64,000 nt of DNA from Bog-473 sp035534235. GTDB taxonomy: Bacteria > Actinomycetota > Acidimicrobiia > Acidimicrobiales > RAAP-2. How positions within the stretch are numbered: position 1 is the stretch's first letter; the number at the start of each line of letters is the position of its first letter. The stretch is from assembly GCA_035534235.1 (NCBI GenBank), contig DATLSH010000035.1, positions 16,835-80,834 of the forward strand. The letters run 5' to 3'. The notes beneath the pieces were generated by a model. That model did no database searches and was not told the origin of the DNA. It saw nothing but the letters and a program-made list of their open reading frames with translations. Below are positions 8,666-18,405 of the stretch, piece after piece. A program made the translations under genes and the position numbers.

Positions 8666-9294
8666 GCCACCTCTCCGTCGACATCTTGACCAGGGCCAAG
8701 GCCCTGTTGGCGCTCTATCCCGAGCCGCGCTCGGCGCTCATCCCGCTGTGCCACCTGGCCCAGGAGCAGGACGGCTGGCTGCGGCCCGAAGCCATGAGCG
8801 AGATTGCCGAGCTGGTCGGGGTCACGGCCGCCGAGGTGCAGGGGACCGCCACTTTCTACGACATGTTGCACACCGAGCCCGTGGGCACCTACGTGGTGTC
8901 GGTGTGCACCAACATCGCCTGCCTCCTGGGCGGTGCGCAGGAGCTCCTGGTGCACGCCGAATCGGCCCTGGGCGTGCGCGCCGGCGGGACGACTCACGAC
9001 CGGGTGTTCACCCTGGAGGAGTCCGAGTGCCTGGCCGACTGTGACCGCACGCCGTGCGTGCAGGTGAACCACCGCTACGTGGGCGCGCAGACGCCCGAGA
9101 GCTTCGAACGCCTCCTCGGTGACCTGCGCTCGGGTGCCCTCTCCGACACGGTGCCCCCACATGGCACCCTGATACGGGTGCGGCGCAAGGTGGGCCTGGT
9201 GGCCGACCGGACGGCCGTGGCGGCGGAGCGGGCGGCCATGGCCGAGGCGCAGGCGGCGCGGGCCCCGGCCTCCGCCTCGGGAGGGGGAGCCTGA
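8662..9294 (+). CDS. nuoE: NADH-quinone oxidoreductase subunit E
   Basis: This is the 24-kDa-type subunit of the NADH module, with cluster N1a. The four [2Fe-2S] ligands are Cys82 and Cys87 (CTNIAC) and Cys123 and Cys127 (CLADC), with the expected C-x4-C and C-x3-C spacing. It has 210 residues. The N-terminal four-helix part is normal, and the last 40 residues are an Ala/Arg-rich tail of no known role. The GTG start overlaps the nuoD stop. The TGATG junction to nuoF overlaps by one base. Confidence 0.95.
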   Translation: MSHLSVDILTRAKALLALYPEPRSALIPLCHLAQEQDGWLRPEAMSEIAELVGVTAAEVQGTATFYDMLHTEPVGTYVVSVCTNIACLLGGAQELLVHAESALGVRAGGTTHDRVFTLEESECLADCDRTPCVQVNHRYVGAQTPESFERLLGDLRSGALSDTVPPHGTLIRVRRKVGLVADRTAVAAERAAMAEAQAARAPASASGGGA

Positions 9295-10598
9295 TGGCAC
9301 TCACCGACGCCCCCAAAATCGTCACCTCCCGCCTCGGCTACGAGGATTCGCACACCCTGGAGCGCTACCTCGCCACCGGTGGCTACACGGGGCTGCGCAA
9401 GGCGCTGACCATGACGCCCGAGGCGGTGGCGGCGGAGGTGGATACGGCCAGCCTGCTGGGCCGGGGCGGTGCCGGTTTCCCGGCCGGGCGCAAGTGGTCG
9501 ATGCTGCGCAAGAACCCCGTCACCTACCTGGTGATCAACGGGGATGAGAGCGAGCCGGCCACCTTCAAGGACCACCTGCTCATTGAGCGCGACCCCCATC
9601 AGATCCTTGAGGGCGTGCTGATCTCGGCCTACGCGCTTCAGGTGACTCAGGCCTTCATCTACCTGCGCGGCGAGTTCGCCCTTGGGCTGGAGCGATTGGA
9701 GGCGGCCCTCAACGATGCCTACGCCCACGGTGCCGTGGGAGCCGACATCTTCGGGTCGGGCTTCTCGCTCGATGTCGTGGTGCACCCCGGCGCCGGGGCC
9801 TACATCTGCGGCGAGGAGACAGCCCTGCTGGAGTCGCTGGAGGGCAAGCGTGGCTTCCCGCGCATAAAGCCACCGTTCTTCCCCGCCCTGAACGGCCTCT
9901 ACGGTGAGCCCACGGTGGTGAACAACGTGGAGACGATGGCCAACATCCCCTGGATCATCAACAACGGCGGAGCCGCCTTCGCAGCGCTGGGTCAGGGGCG
10001 CTCGACCGGGACCCGGCTCTTCGCGCTGGCCGGCCACGTGCGCAACCCGGGCACCTATGAGGTCGAGATGGTGAAGCACACCTTCCGCGATCTCATTTAC
10101 GCGCCGGTGCTCGGCGGGGGGATCAGGGGTTCCCACACTCTGAAGGCGTTCATACCCGGTGGGGTATCGGCGCCGTGGTTCGGCCCCGAGCACGTCGACC
10201 TCCCGCTCGGGCAGGACGAGGTGGGCCAGGCGGGCTCCATGCTCGGGTCAGGTTCGGTTGTGGTCCTGGACTCGGCCACCTGCGTGGTGCGGGCCGCCTG
10301 GCGCATCACCAAGTTCTTCTCCCGGGAGTCGTGCGGGCAGTGCACGCCCTGTCGCGAGGGATCCGGCTGGTTGGAGCGGATCATGCACCGGATTGAGAAC
10401 GGGGCGGGGCGCGAGGAGGACCTGGACCTGCTCATGGACCTGTGCGACAACATTTCGCCCGGCGTGTCCTGGCCGCCCGAGCAGACGACGATCTGCGTGC
10501 TCGGCCCCTCCATCCCGTCCTCCATCGCCTCGGGCATCCGCATGTTCCGCGACGAATTCCTCGTGCACGTGAAAGACGGGGGGTGCCCCTTTGACTGA
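9294..10598 (+). CDS. nuoF: NADH-quinone oxidoreductase subunit F
   Basis: This 51-kDa-type subunit binds FMN and NADH and cluster N3. The 434 residues include the NADH/FMN glycine-rich loop GRGGAGFPAGRKW near residue 60, then NGDESEPATFKD and GAGAYICGEETAL. The [4Fe-4S] motif ESCGQCTPCREG is near residues 345-355, with the fourth Cys about 40 residues later in LMDLCDNIS. The ATG overlaps the nuoE stop by one base. The 3' end overlaps the start of nuoG by 8 bases if the TTG at 10591 is used. Confidence 0.96.
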   Translation: MALTDAPKIVTSRLGYEDSHTLERYLATGGYTGLRKALTMTPEAVAAEVDTASLLGRGGAGFPAGRKWSMLRKNPVTYLVINGDESEPATFKDHLLIERDPHQILEGVLISAYALQVTQAFIYLRGEFALGLERLEAALNDAYAHGAVGADIFGSGFSLDVVVHPGAGAYICGEETALLESLEGKRGFPRIKPPFFPALNGLYGEPTVVNNVETMANIPWIINNGGAAFAALGQGRSTGTRLFALAGHVRNPGTYEVEMVKHTFRDLIYAPVLGGGIRGSHTLKAFIPGGVSAPWFGPEHVDLPLGQDEVGQAGSMLGSGSVVVLDSATCVVRAAWRITKFFSRESCGQCTPCREGSGWLERIMHRIENGAGREEDLDLLMDLCDNISPGVSWPPEQTTICVLGPSIPSSIASGIRMFRDEFLVHVKDGGCPFD

Positions 10599-13452
10599 CG
10601 TGAGAGAGACGCCGCCGGAGGGGATCACCATCAGCCTGGACGGGCGGAATGTGCTGGCCAAGCCGGGCGAAATGCTCATCGCCGCGGCCGAAAGGGCCGG
10701 GACCTACATCCCGCGTTTCTGCTACCACCCGCGCATGGAGCCTGTCGGCATGTGCCGGATGTGCCTGGTCGAGGTGGACGGCCCGCGCGGCGCCACGCTG
10801 CAGCCGGCCTGCTTCATCGCGGTGGCCGAGGGCATGGTGGTGGGCACCACCTCGGAGAAGGTGAAGAAGGCCCAAGACGGCGTCCTGGAGTTCCTCCTGG
10901 CCAACCACCCGCTCGACTGCCCGGTCTGCGACAAGGGTGGCGAGTGCCCGCTGCAGGACCAGACGCTGGCCTACGGGCCCGGGGAGAGCCGCTTCATTGA
11001 GGAGAAGCGTCATTTCGAGAAGCCCATCGCCATTTCGGACCTGGTGCTGTTGGATCGCGAGCGGTGCATTCAGTGCGCCCGCTGCACCCGGTTTGCCTCC
11101 GAGGTGGCTGGCGAAGCGCAGATTGATTTTTCCGGCCGGGGCGAACAGGTGGAGGTGTCCACCTTCCCCACCGAGCCCTTCTCCTCCTACTTCAGCGGCA
11201 ACACGGTGCAGATCTGCCCGGTCGGCGCCCTGACGGCCACCCCGTACCGCTTCACTGCCCGCCCCTGGGACCTGGACCAGGTGGAGTCCACCTGCACCGC
11301 CTGTGCGGTCGGGTGCCGGATAGCCGTGCAGTCGTCCTCAAACCGGCTGACCCGACTGCTCGGCATCGATTCGGACCCGGTCAACCACGGCTGGCTCTGC
11401 GACAAGGGCCGTTTCGCCTTCGAATCGGTCAACGGCGACGAGGTGTCCGCCGGACCCCTGCCCGAGCAGCTGGCCAACGATGCGGTCGATGTGGCGCCGG
11501 CCACGGCGGCCCAAGTGGTGGGCCTCGGGGTGTCGCGAGGCCAGTTCCTCGGCGAGTCCCGGGAAACGGGTCGCTTCGAGCACGGCCGGTTGATTGAGCC
11601 CAAGGTCCGCAAGAACGGTGAGCTGGTGGCCGTGAGCTGGGGCGAGGCCCTGGCGGCGGCGGCGGCGGGACTGTCGGCGGCGCGCGAAGCCGGGGGCGCC
11701 GGCACCGTGGCCATGATCGGAGGGTCCCGCCTGACGAACGAGTCGGCCTACGCCTGGGCCAAGCTGGCCAAGGGCATCATCGGGACCGATTCAGTCGATG
11801 CCCAGCTCGGTGACGGACTGCCGGCCGACCTGGTGCTCCGCCTGCCCCGGGCGACCATTGACGGCGCCTGTGCCGCGCCACTGCTCATCACCTTGACGGG
11901 TGACCTGCGCGAGGAGCTGCCGGTGCTCTTCCTGCGCCTGCGTGAGGCCGTCGTGGGCGGCACCTCCCTCATTGAGATCGCTCCGGCGCCCACCGCCCTG
12001 TCCGCGCTGGCCACGGCCACCCTGGCGATGCGCCCCGGTGACGCCGCCCTCGTGGCCCGGGCACTGGTGGGCGACGAGCCGGCGGTCAGCGCGCTGGCGG
12101 CACACCCCCAGGGCTCGCCGCTGGCCGGCGGTGCGCTGCAGGCGGCGCGGGCGGCACTGGCCGAGCGGCCGGATGGCGAAGGAGTCGTCATCGTGGTGGG
12201 CCGGCCCTCCTATGCGGAGTCGGGTGAGCTGGTGGCCGAGGCGGCGCGTGTCCTGGCCGGCGCCCTGCCCAGGGCCACGTTCCTGCCCGCGCTGCGCCGG
12301 GGCAACATCTTCGGTGCCCTGGACATGGGCTTGGCGCCCGGCCTCCTGCCGGGCCGGGTCAGCCTTGAGTCGGGACGCGAGTGGTTCGCCGCCGCCTGGG
12401 GCTCGGTGCCGGAGCGCACCGGCCTGGACACCGCAGGCATTCTGGCGTCGATGGCCGGGCCGGCCGGGGGCGACGCCGTCACGGCGTTGATCCTGCTCGG
12501 ATCCGATCCGCTCGGTGACTTCCCCGATCGGACCCTGGCGTTGGCGGCCCTGGCGGCCGGCCACTTCGTGGTGGCGGTCACCGGGCACCCCTCCGAGTCG
12601 GTCGATGCCCACGCCGACGTGGTGCTGCCCTGCGCAGTGGCCCACGAGCGCCCGGGTACGACGACCAACATGGAGGGTCGGGTCAGCCGGCTGGGCCACA
12701 AGCTCACCGCCCCGGGCTTCGCCTGGCCGGACTGGATGATCGCCTCTGAGCTGGCGGCTGCGCTGGGCGCCGACCTGGGGGTGAGCAGCGCCAACGACCT
12801 GGCCGACGAGCTGCACCTGACCGCGCCGGCCTACGCCGGCCTGACCCAAGCCGTGCTCCATTCCGCTGTGGCCCATGACGGGATACTGGTGCCGATCGTC
12901 GAGGGTGCGTCCCGCCGCGCCGATGTGGAGCCCATCGACCCGGTCGCTCTCCCCGGTGTCGAGGCGGTCGAGCGCCAAGGTGCCCCCCCGCGGGTGGGGA
13001 TGGCGGGAGGCGACGGTGCGGCCCACCTCCGCGTCGGCGCACTCGGACAACCGCCGGCGCTGCTCTCGGGTCCCGGACCCGCCGGTGCCGACGCCGCGCG
13101 CGTTCCCCCGGCCGACAGCTACGCGCTGCGTCTGGTGGCGGGGCGTCGCCTCTATGACGCCGGCAGCTCGGTGACCGGGTCGCCCTCACTCACACCACTG
13201 GTGCCGACACTGGTGGCCCGGGCCAATCCCTACGACCTCGACCGACTGGGGGCCGGGACGGGTGACCGGGTGCGGTTGCGCTCGGCGCGCGGGGAGCTGG
13301 TGCTGCCGGCCGAGGCGCATGCCGGGATCCCGAGAGGGACCGTTGCGGTCGACTTCAATGTCCCGTCCGGGCCCGAGGCCCAGGCCAACGCCGTGTCCAG
13401 CCTCATCGACAGCCGGAAGCCGGTCACCGACGTGCGCATGGAGTCCGTGTGA
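10591..13452 (+). CDS. nuoG: NADH-quinone oxidoreductase subunit G
   Basis: This is the large iron-sulfur subunit of complex I, 953 residues, long for the family (roughly 780-910). The order is: a [2Fe-2S] ferredoxin domain with Cys44, Cys55, Cys58 and Cys74; a His-Cys-ligated [4Fe-4S] site in DCPVCDKGGECPLQD; an N4-type site in RCIQCARC with a distal QICPVGAL; and the extra N7 site CTACAVGC with a distal WLCDKGRF. The rest is a molybdopterin-oxidoreductase-like domain without a visible cofactor Cys. The start may be TTG 10591 or GTG 10600; a GGGGGG run lies upstream. Ala/Gly-rich insertions enlarge the last third. The stop overlaps nuoH. Confidence 0.94.
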   Translation: MTDVRETPPEGITISLDGRNVLAKPGEMLIAAAERAGTYIPRFCYHPRMEPVGMCRMCLVEVDGPRGATLQPACFIAVAEGMVVGTTSEKVKKAQDGVLEFLLANHPLDCPVCDKGGECPLQDQTLAYGPGESRFIEEKRHFEKPIAISDLVLLDRERCIQCARCTRFASEVAGEAQIDFSGRGEQVEVSTFPTEPFSSYFSGNTVQICPVGALTATPYRFTARPWDLDQVESTCTACAVGCRIAVQSSSNRLTRLLGIDSDPVNHGWLCDKGRFAFESVNGDEVSAGPLPEQLANDAVDVAPATAAQVVGLGVSRGQFLGESRETGRFEHGRLIEPKVRKNGELVAVSWGEALAAAAAGLSAAREAGGAGTVAMIGGSRLTNESAYAWAKLAKGIIGTDSVDAQLGDGLPADLVLRLPRATIDGACAAPLLITLTGDLREELPVLFLRLREAVVGGTSLIEIAPAPTALSALATATLAMRPGDAALVARALVGDEPAVSALAAHPQGSPLAGGALQAARAALAERPDGEGVVIVVGRPSYAESGELVAEAARVLAGALPRATFLPALRRGNIFGALDMGLAPGLLPGRVSLESGREWFAAAWGSVPERTGLDTAGILASMAGPAGGDAVTALILLGSDPLGDFPDRTLALAALAAGHFVVAVTGHPSESVDAHADVVLPCAVAHERPGTTTNMEGRVSRLGHKLTAPGFAWPDWMIASELAAALGADLGVSSANDLADELHLTAPAYAGLTQAVLHSAVAHDGILVPIVEGASRRADVEPIDPVALPGVEAVERQGAPPRVGMAGGDGAAHLRVGALGQPPALLSGPGPAGADAARVPPADSYALRLVAGRRLYDAGSSVTGSPSLTPLVPTLVARANPYDLDRLGAGTGDRVRLRSARGELVLPAEAHAGIPRGTVAVDFNVPSGPEAQANAVSSLIDSRKPVTDVRMESV

Positions 13453-14717
13453 TCGCCGCCCTCTTGAGCAACGTGCCGGCCTCGCCGGACCAGGGTGGCG
13501 GCGACCCGCTCTTCTTGAGGGGCCTCAATTGGGAAGTGCTGCTCATCGTGGCGATCAAGGTCCTGGTGGCCTTCGTGGCGCTGCTGGTGGCCACGGCGCT
13601 GATGATCTGGTTCGAGCGCAAGGTGATCTCCGACATGCAGAGCCGCGTCGGCCCCAACCGGGCCGGGCCATGGGGGCTGCTGCAGACGTTGGCCGACGGC
13701 ACCAAGCTGATCTTCAAGGAGGACCTGCTGCCGGAACGGGCCGACTCATTCGTCTTCAAGCTGGCCCCGTACCTCTCGGTGATCCCCGCCGTGCTCATCT
13801 TCGCCGTGATCCCGGTGGGCGGCATCATTTCGCTCGGGAGCCACACCTTCGAGCTTCAGGTCTCCGATCCCCCCATGGGGATCCTCTTCGTGCTGGCCAT
13901 GTCGGGCATCGCCGTCTACGGCGTGATGCTGGCCGGTTGGTCGTCGGGCTCGAAGTACCCCTTGCTCGGATCGGTGCGGGCGTCGGCCCAGGTGATCTCC
14001 TACGAGGCGGCCCTGGGCATGTCGGTGGTCACCGTGGTCCTGGTCAGCCACTCGCTGTCCACGCGGGCCATCGTGGCCGCCCAGTCCAACGGCTTCTGGA
14101 ACTGGAACCTCATACGGCTGGGGTTCCTGCCCTTCATCTTCTTCATGATCGCCATCACGGCGGAGCTCACGCGGCCACCGTTCGACCTCACCGAGGCCGA
14201 GCAGGAGCTGGTCGGCGGGTTCCACACCGAGTACTCCTCCATCCGCTTCGGGCTCTTCTTCCTGGCCGAGTTCATGAACACCATCACCATGTCGGCCGTG
14301 GTGGTCACCCTCTTCTTCGGCGGCCCCAACGGGCCGATCCCCCATGCCGTCCCGGGGGCGACCATCTTCCTGCCCATCATCTACTTCCTGCTCAAGACGG
14401 TGGCCTTCTGTTTCATTTACGTCTGGTTCCGGGCCGCCCTGCCCCGGTTGCGCTACGACCAGCTCATGGACCTGGGGTGGAAGCGCCTCATCCCGCTGAC
14501 CCTGGCCTGGCTGCTCATGGTGGCCAGCGTGGTGACCTGGCGCTGGGGTGGGCTGATCATGCTGCCCGTGGTGCTGGTGGCCGCTGTGCTGCTGACCCGG
14601 GCCAACCAGCTCGGCTCCGGGCGCAGCGAGGAGGATGCCATCATCCCGCCGGTCGGTCGCCGGGTCACCTCGGCGCCGCGCCTGAGCCCGGCCGCGCCGC
14701 AGGGAGGTGACGCCTGA
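13449..14717 (+). CDS. nuoH: NADH-quinone oxidoreductase subunit H
   Basis: This membrane subunit joins the quinone pocket to the proton-pumping arm. The 422 residues contain about eight helices. The signatures are WFERKVISDMQSRVGPNRAG near residue 55, the acidic loop ELTRPPFDLTEAEQELVGGF near residues 240-260, and FNTEYSS-like FHTEYSSIRFG. The GTG at 13449 overlaps the nuoG stop (GTGTGA). The last 40 residues are polar and not conserved. It overlaps nuoI by one base. Confidence 0.95.
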   Translation: MIAALLSNVPASPDQGGGDPLFLRGLNWEVLLIVAIKVLVAFVALLVATALMIWFERKVISDMQSRVGPNRAGPWGLLQTLADGTKLIFKEDLLPERADSFVFKLAPYLSVIPAVLIFAVIPVGGIISLGSHTFELQVSDPPMGILFVLAMSGIAVYGVMLAGWSSGSKYPLLGSVRASAQVISYEAALGMSVVTVVLVSHSLSTRAIVAAQSNGFWNWNLIRLGFLPFIFFMIAITAELTRPPFDLTEAEQELVGGFHTEYSSIRFGLFFLAEFMNTITMSAVVVTLFFGGPNGPIPHAVPGATIFLPIIYFLLKTVAFCFIYVWFRAALPRLRYDQLMDLGWKRLIPLTLAWLLMVASVVTWRWGGLIMLPVVLVAAVLLTRANQLGSGRSEEDAIIPPVGRRVTSAPRLSPAAPQGGDA

Positions 14718-15553
14718 TGGGCGTCGGTGACGAAATGAAAGACCAGCTCAGCTTCCTCGGCGGCTTCAAGCTCACCCTGCAACACCTGACGCGCCCCCGG
14801 GTCACCACCATGTACCCCGAGGAAAAGAAGCCCAAGCAGCCGCGCCAGCACGGCCGCCACGTGCTGAACCGTTACGAGGACGGCATGGAGAAGTGCATCG
14901 GCTGTGAGCTGTGCGCCGGGGTGTGCCCGGCGGACTGCATTTACGTGCGCGGGCTGGACAACCCGCCGGACCACCCCGTGTCACCGGGTGAGCGCTATGG
15001 CTACGTCTACGAAATCAATTACCTGCGCTGCATCCATTGCGACATGTGCGTGGAAGCCTGCCCGACCGAGGCCATCACCGAGTCCAAGCTCTTCGAGTTC
15101 TCCTTCACCAACCGCTCCGACGCCATCTATACCAAGAACGAGCTCCTGGTCGACGACCTGGGCATGCCCCAGAAGCTCCCCTGGGAGGACTGGCGCGAGG
15201 GCGACGACATGATGACGTCGGGCTGGATGCGCGCCACCTCGCCGTCGGGCAACGCGGCCTACGAGGGTGAGGTGCAGTGGTCGGGTGAGCTCGGCTACGG
15301 CGTCCGCGCCCCCGAAGGTGGGCAGTCGGGCCGGCGCGACGACGAGGCCACCGGCTCCAAGCCGTTGCGGGAGGTCCTGGAAGCCCACCTGCTCAGCGAG
15401 GACATCCCCCTGGCTCACCGGGGCATGCAGGGGCGGGTCTGGCGGGCCAAGATGGGGGCAGCCCGTAACAAGAGAAAGATGGCGGACACCCGGGCGCGCC
15501 GCCTCGTGCAGCGGGCGGCCCGCAAGACGGCCAAGTCGCCGGAGCAGGACTGA
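14717..15553 (+). CDS. nuoI: NADH-quinone oxidoreductase subunit I
   Basis: This ferredoxin-like subunit carries clusters N6a and N6b between the NADH module and N2. Two motifs are complete: CIGCELCAGVCPADC near residue 57 and CIHCDMCVEACPTEA near residue 100. It has 278 residues, which is about 100 more than usual. After the conserved NELLVDDLGMP there is a tail with acidic patches and a strongly basic end (KMADTRARRLVQRAARK). The ATG overlaps nuoH by one base, and the TGATG to nuoJ does the same. Confidence 0.94.
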   Translation: MGVGDEMKDQLSFLGGFKLTLQHLTRPRVTTMYPEEKKPKQPRQHGRHVLNRYEDGMEKCIGCELCAGVCPADCIYVRGLDNPPDHPVSPGERYGYVYEINYLRCIHCDMCVEACPTEAITESKLFEFSFTNRSDAIYTKNELLVDDLGMPQKLPWEDWREGDDMMTSGWMRATSPSGNAAYEGEVQWSGELGYGVRAPEGGQSGRRDDEATGSKPLREVLEAHLLSEDIPLAHRGMQGRVWRAKMGAARNKRKMADTRARRLVQRAARKTAKSPEQD

Positions 15554-16179
15554 TGCTCCACGTCACGCTCGCATTGGTAGCAACGCGCCCAGCGTGGCCG
15601 GACATCCTGGTGTTCGCGGCCAGTGCCTCGGTGATCCTCATCGGCTCCGTCGGTGTCGTCACCGCCCGCAATCCGGTCCACGCGGCACTCAGCCTGGTCA
15701 TGACGTTGTTCGGCGTCGCCGTGCTCTTCATTGAGCAGGAGGCCGACTTCCTGGCCGCCGTGCAGATCATCGTCTACGCGGGTGCCATCGTCGTCCTGTT
15801 CCTCTTCGTGATCATGTTCCTCGGGGTGGACCGCCACGAGGACGTGACCACCGAGCCTCTGGCCGGGCAGCGCCCGCTGGCCTTCGTCCTGTCGGCGGTG
15901 ACGGCGGCCGGCGTGATCGCCATGGCGGCCACGGCGCACTGGGTCACCGGAGCCCCCCAGGTGGTGGGGCCCATTCAGGGCCACATCACCGACGCCGCCT
16001 CACCCGCGGGCGAGACGGCGCAGTTGGGCAAGCAGCTGTTCACCACCTACCTCTTCGCCTTCGAGGCCACGGCGGCACTGCTGGTCATCGCCGTGGTCGG
16101 CGCCGTCGTGCTGGCCCGGCGGCCCCCGGTGCCCGAGCATCCCGACGACGAGCGGGCAGAGAGCGAGCTCTCCTCATGA
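15553..16179 (+). CDS. nuoJ: NADH-quinone oxidoreductase subunit J
   Basis: This is a small membrane subunit of complex I, 208 residues with five predicted helices. The family region NPVHAALSLVMTLFGVAVLF is followed by QEADFLAAVQIIVYAGAIVV, the segment that contains the pi-bulge helix in known structures. The C-terminus is polar and acidic (PEHPDDERAESELSS). It overlaps nuoI by one base and nuoK by four (ATGA). Confidence 0.93.
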   Translation: MLHVTLALVATRPAWPDILVFAASASVILIGSVGVVTARNPVHAALSLVMTLFGVAVLFIEQEADFLAAVQIIVYAGAIVVLFLFVIMFLGVDRHEDVTTEPLAGQRPLAFVLSAVTAAGVIAMAATAHWVTGAPQVVGPIQGHITDAASPAGETAQLGKQLFTTYLFAFEATAALLVIAVVGAVVLARRPPVPEHPDDERAESELSS

Positions 16180-16481
16180 GCCTCTCGGGCGCGTGGTACC
16201 TCGGGCTGGCTGCCGTGGTCTTCACCATCGGGGCCATCGGCCTCATGGTGCGGCGCAACGTGCTCGTCATGTTCATGTGCATAGAGCTCATGCTCAACGC
16301 CGCCAACCTGACCTTCGTCACCTTCGCCCGCATGCTGGGTGACATCGGCGGCCAGGCCATAGTCTTCTTCGTTCTCGTCGTGGCAGCGGCGGAGGTCGTG
16401 GTGGGGCTGGGCATCGTGGTGACCAACTTCCGCCGCCGTTCCACCACCGTGGCCGACGACCTCAACTCGTTGAAGGGCTGA
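16176..16481 (+). CDS. nuoK: NADH-quinone oxidoreductase subunit K
   Basis: This small antiporter-like subunit has 101 residues and three helices. Membrane glutamates needed for proton transfer are present in FMCIELMLNAANL and in AAAEVVVGLGIVV. The length is exactly that of the family. The ATG at 16176 overlaps the nuoJ stop. Confidence 0.95.
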   Translation: MSLSGAWYLGLAAVVFTIGAIGLMVRRNVLVMFMCIELMLNAANLTFVTFARMLGDIGGQAIVFFVLVVAAAEVVVGLGIVVTNFRRRSTTVADDLNSLKG

Positions 16482-16488
16482 GGAGACC

Positions 16489-18405
16489 GTGCTGCACTAC
16501 GCCTACCTGATGCCCGTCCTGGCGCTGGCCGGCTTCTTGGTGCTCGTGGCGACCGGGCGGCGGCTGGGCGACCCGTTGGCCGGATGGCTGGGCACGACCG
16601 CCGTGGCCGGCTCCTTCGTGGTGGCCTGCCTGGTCCTCAACTGCCTCCTGCAGTCCTCGTCGTCGAACCGGACCTACGTGCACAACTACTTCACCTGGTT
16701 CCACTCCGGCGGGTTGACGGTGCCCATCGGCATTCAGGTCGACCCGCTCTCGGTGACCATGTGCATGTTCATCACCGGCGTGAGCGCGCTCATCCACCTG
16801 TACTCCATCGGCTACATGAAGGGCGACCGGGACTATTCCAAGTTCTTCATATACCTGAACCTCTTCGTCTTCTCCATGCTGGTCCTGGTGCTGGCGGACA
16901 ACCTGCTGCTGACCTTCGTGGGTTGGGAGGGCGTGGGGGTCTGCTCCTACTGGTTGATCGCGTTCTGGTTCCACCGCGACTCGGCGGCGTCGGCGGGCAA
17001 GAAGGCGTTCATCTACAACCGCATCGGCGATGCCGGCTTCCTGCTGGCCATCTTCCTGATTTTCGAGCGGACCGGGACGATCCAGTACGAAAGCGGCCCG
17101 GGCGGGGGGATCTTCGGGCAGCTGCACCACCTGGGGGGCGGGACGGCCACCGCGGCCGTGCTCCTCCTCTTCCTGGCCGCCACCGGCAAGTCGGCCCAGA
17201 TCCCGCTGTTCAACTGGCTGCCCGATGCCATGGAGGGCCCCACTCCGGTCTCGGCCCTCATTCACGCCGCCACCATGGTGACCGCCGGGGTCTACCTGCT
17301 CTGCCGGGTCAACCATCTCCTGGTGCTGACGCACTCCGGCATGCTGGTCATCGCCTCGGTCGGGGGCGTCACCGCCTTCGTGGCCGCCACCATCGCCTGC
17401 GCCCAGCAGGACATCAAGAAGGTGCTGGCCTTCTCCACCGTCTCGCAGATCGGTTACATGGTCCTGGCCGTGGGCAGCGGGGCCTACGTGGCCGCCATCT
17501 TCCTCATGGTGGCCCATGCCTTCTTCAAGGGTCTCCTCTTCCTGGCCGCCGGCTCGGTGATCCACGGGCTGGACGACGAGCAGGACCTCAAGCGCATGGG
17601 GGCCCTGCGCCGGACCATGAAGTGGACGGCGGCCACCTTCACCGTGGGCTGGCTGGCCATCGCCGGCATCCCTCCGCTGGCCGGCTTCTGGGCCAAGGGG
17701 GACGTGCTCGACAACGTGTACGCCCACTACAAGGTGCTGTGGGCCCTCGGCCTGCTGACCGCCGTGCTGACGGCGTACTACATGAGCCGGCTGCAGATCC
17801 TGGCCTTCGGCGACGACCCCCGCTGGGACAAGGTCGGCCCGGGCGGCGAGCCGGCCCACCACGCACCGCACGAGTCGCCGTGGGTCATGCGGCTCCCGCT
17901 GGTGATCCTGGCCGTGGCCGCCTTCCTGGGCGGCGCCCTCAACCTGCCCTGGGCGCACCGGGTCAGCCTGGACAGCTGGCTGGCCCCGATCTTCGCCGGC
18001 TCGCTCTACCACGACGGCCTGCAGCGGTCGGCCCAGTGGGCCCTGGCGCTGACCGATGTGGCGGCGGCGCTCATCGGCGTGATCCTGGCGGTGGCGCTGT
18101 GGCGGGGGTCCCGGGTGGACAAGCCCGCCCTGGAACCGCAGTTCCTGCAGCGGGTCTGGTACTGGGACGACGCCTACGACACCGTGCTCGGCCGGCCCAG
18201 CCGGAGGCTGGCCACCTTCCTGGCCTGGGTGATCGACGCCCGGGTGATCGATGGTGCGGTCAACGGCACGGCCCAGCTGGTGAAGGCCACCGGCACGGCC
18301 ACCCGCAAGCTGCAGACCGGTTACGCGCGGCACTACGCACTCGGCATCGCCTTGGGCATGGCGCTCATCATCGTGTTCATGCTCACCCGGACGTGGTGGG
18401 GATGA
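16489..18405 (+). CDS. nuoL: NADH-quinone oxidoreductase subunit L
   Basis: This is the distal proton-pumping subunit, related to Mrp antiporters, 638 residues. The conserved core includes FVGWEGVGVCSYWLI with the key Glu, KSAQIPLFNWLPDAMEGPTP with the key Lys, the SALIHAATMVTAGVYLL segment, and QQDIKKVLAFSTVSQIGYM. The C-terminal part has the long lateral helix expected for NuoL, preceded by a hydrophilic stretch around WYWDDAYD. AGGAG lies only 3 bases before the GTG start. The end overlaps nuoM (ATGA). Confidence 0.95.
   Translation: MLHYAYLMPVLALAGFLVLVATGRRLGDPLAGWLGTTAVAGSFVVACLVLNCLLQSSSSNRTYVHNYFTWFHSGGLTVPIGIQVDPLSVTMCMFITGVSALIHLYSIGYMKGDRDYSKFFIYLNLFVFSMLVLVLADNLLLTFVGWEGVGVCSYWLIAFWFHRDSAASAGKKAFIYNRIGDAGFLLAIFLIFERTGTIQYESGPGGGIFGQLHHLGGGTATAAVLLLFLAATGKSAQIPLFNWLPDAMEGPTPVSALIHAATMVTAGVYLLCRVNHLLVLTHSGMLVIASVGGVTAFVAATIACAQQDIKKVLAFSTVSQIGYMVLAVGSGAYVAAIFLMVAHAFFKGLLFLAAGSVIHGLDDEQDLKRMGALRRTMKWTAATFTVGWLAIAGIPPLAGFWAKGDVLDNVYAHYKVLWALGLLTAVLTAYYMSRLQILAFGDDPRWDKVGPGGEPAHHAPHESPWVMRLPLVILAVAAFLGGALNLPWAHRVSLDSWLAPIFAGSLYHDGLQRSAQWALALTDVAAALIGVILAVALWRGSRVDKPALEPQFLQRVWYWDDAYDTVLGRPSRRLATFLAWVIDARVIDGAVNGTAQLVKATGTATRKLQTGYARHYALGIALGMALIIVFMLTRTWWG

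Noticed and set aside
16584..18401. Open frame running into nuoM, giving a 1120-codon reading
   Set aside because: The part before 18402 is nuoL read in another frame, low in complexity and Arg/Gly/Pro-rich. nuoM starts at the ATGA overlap.
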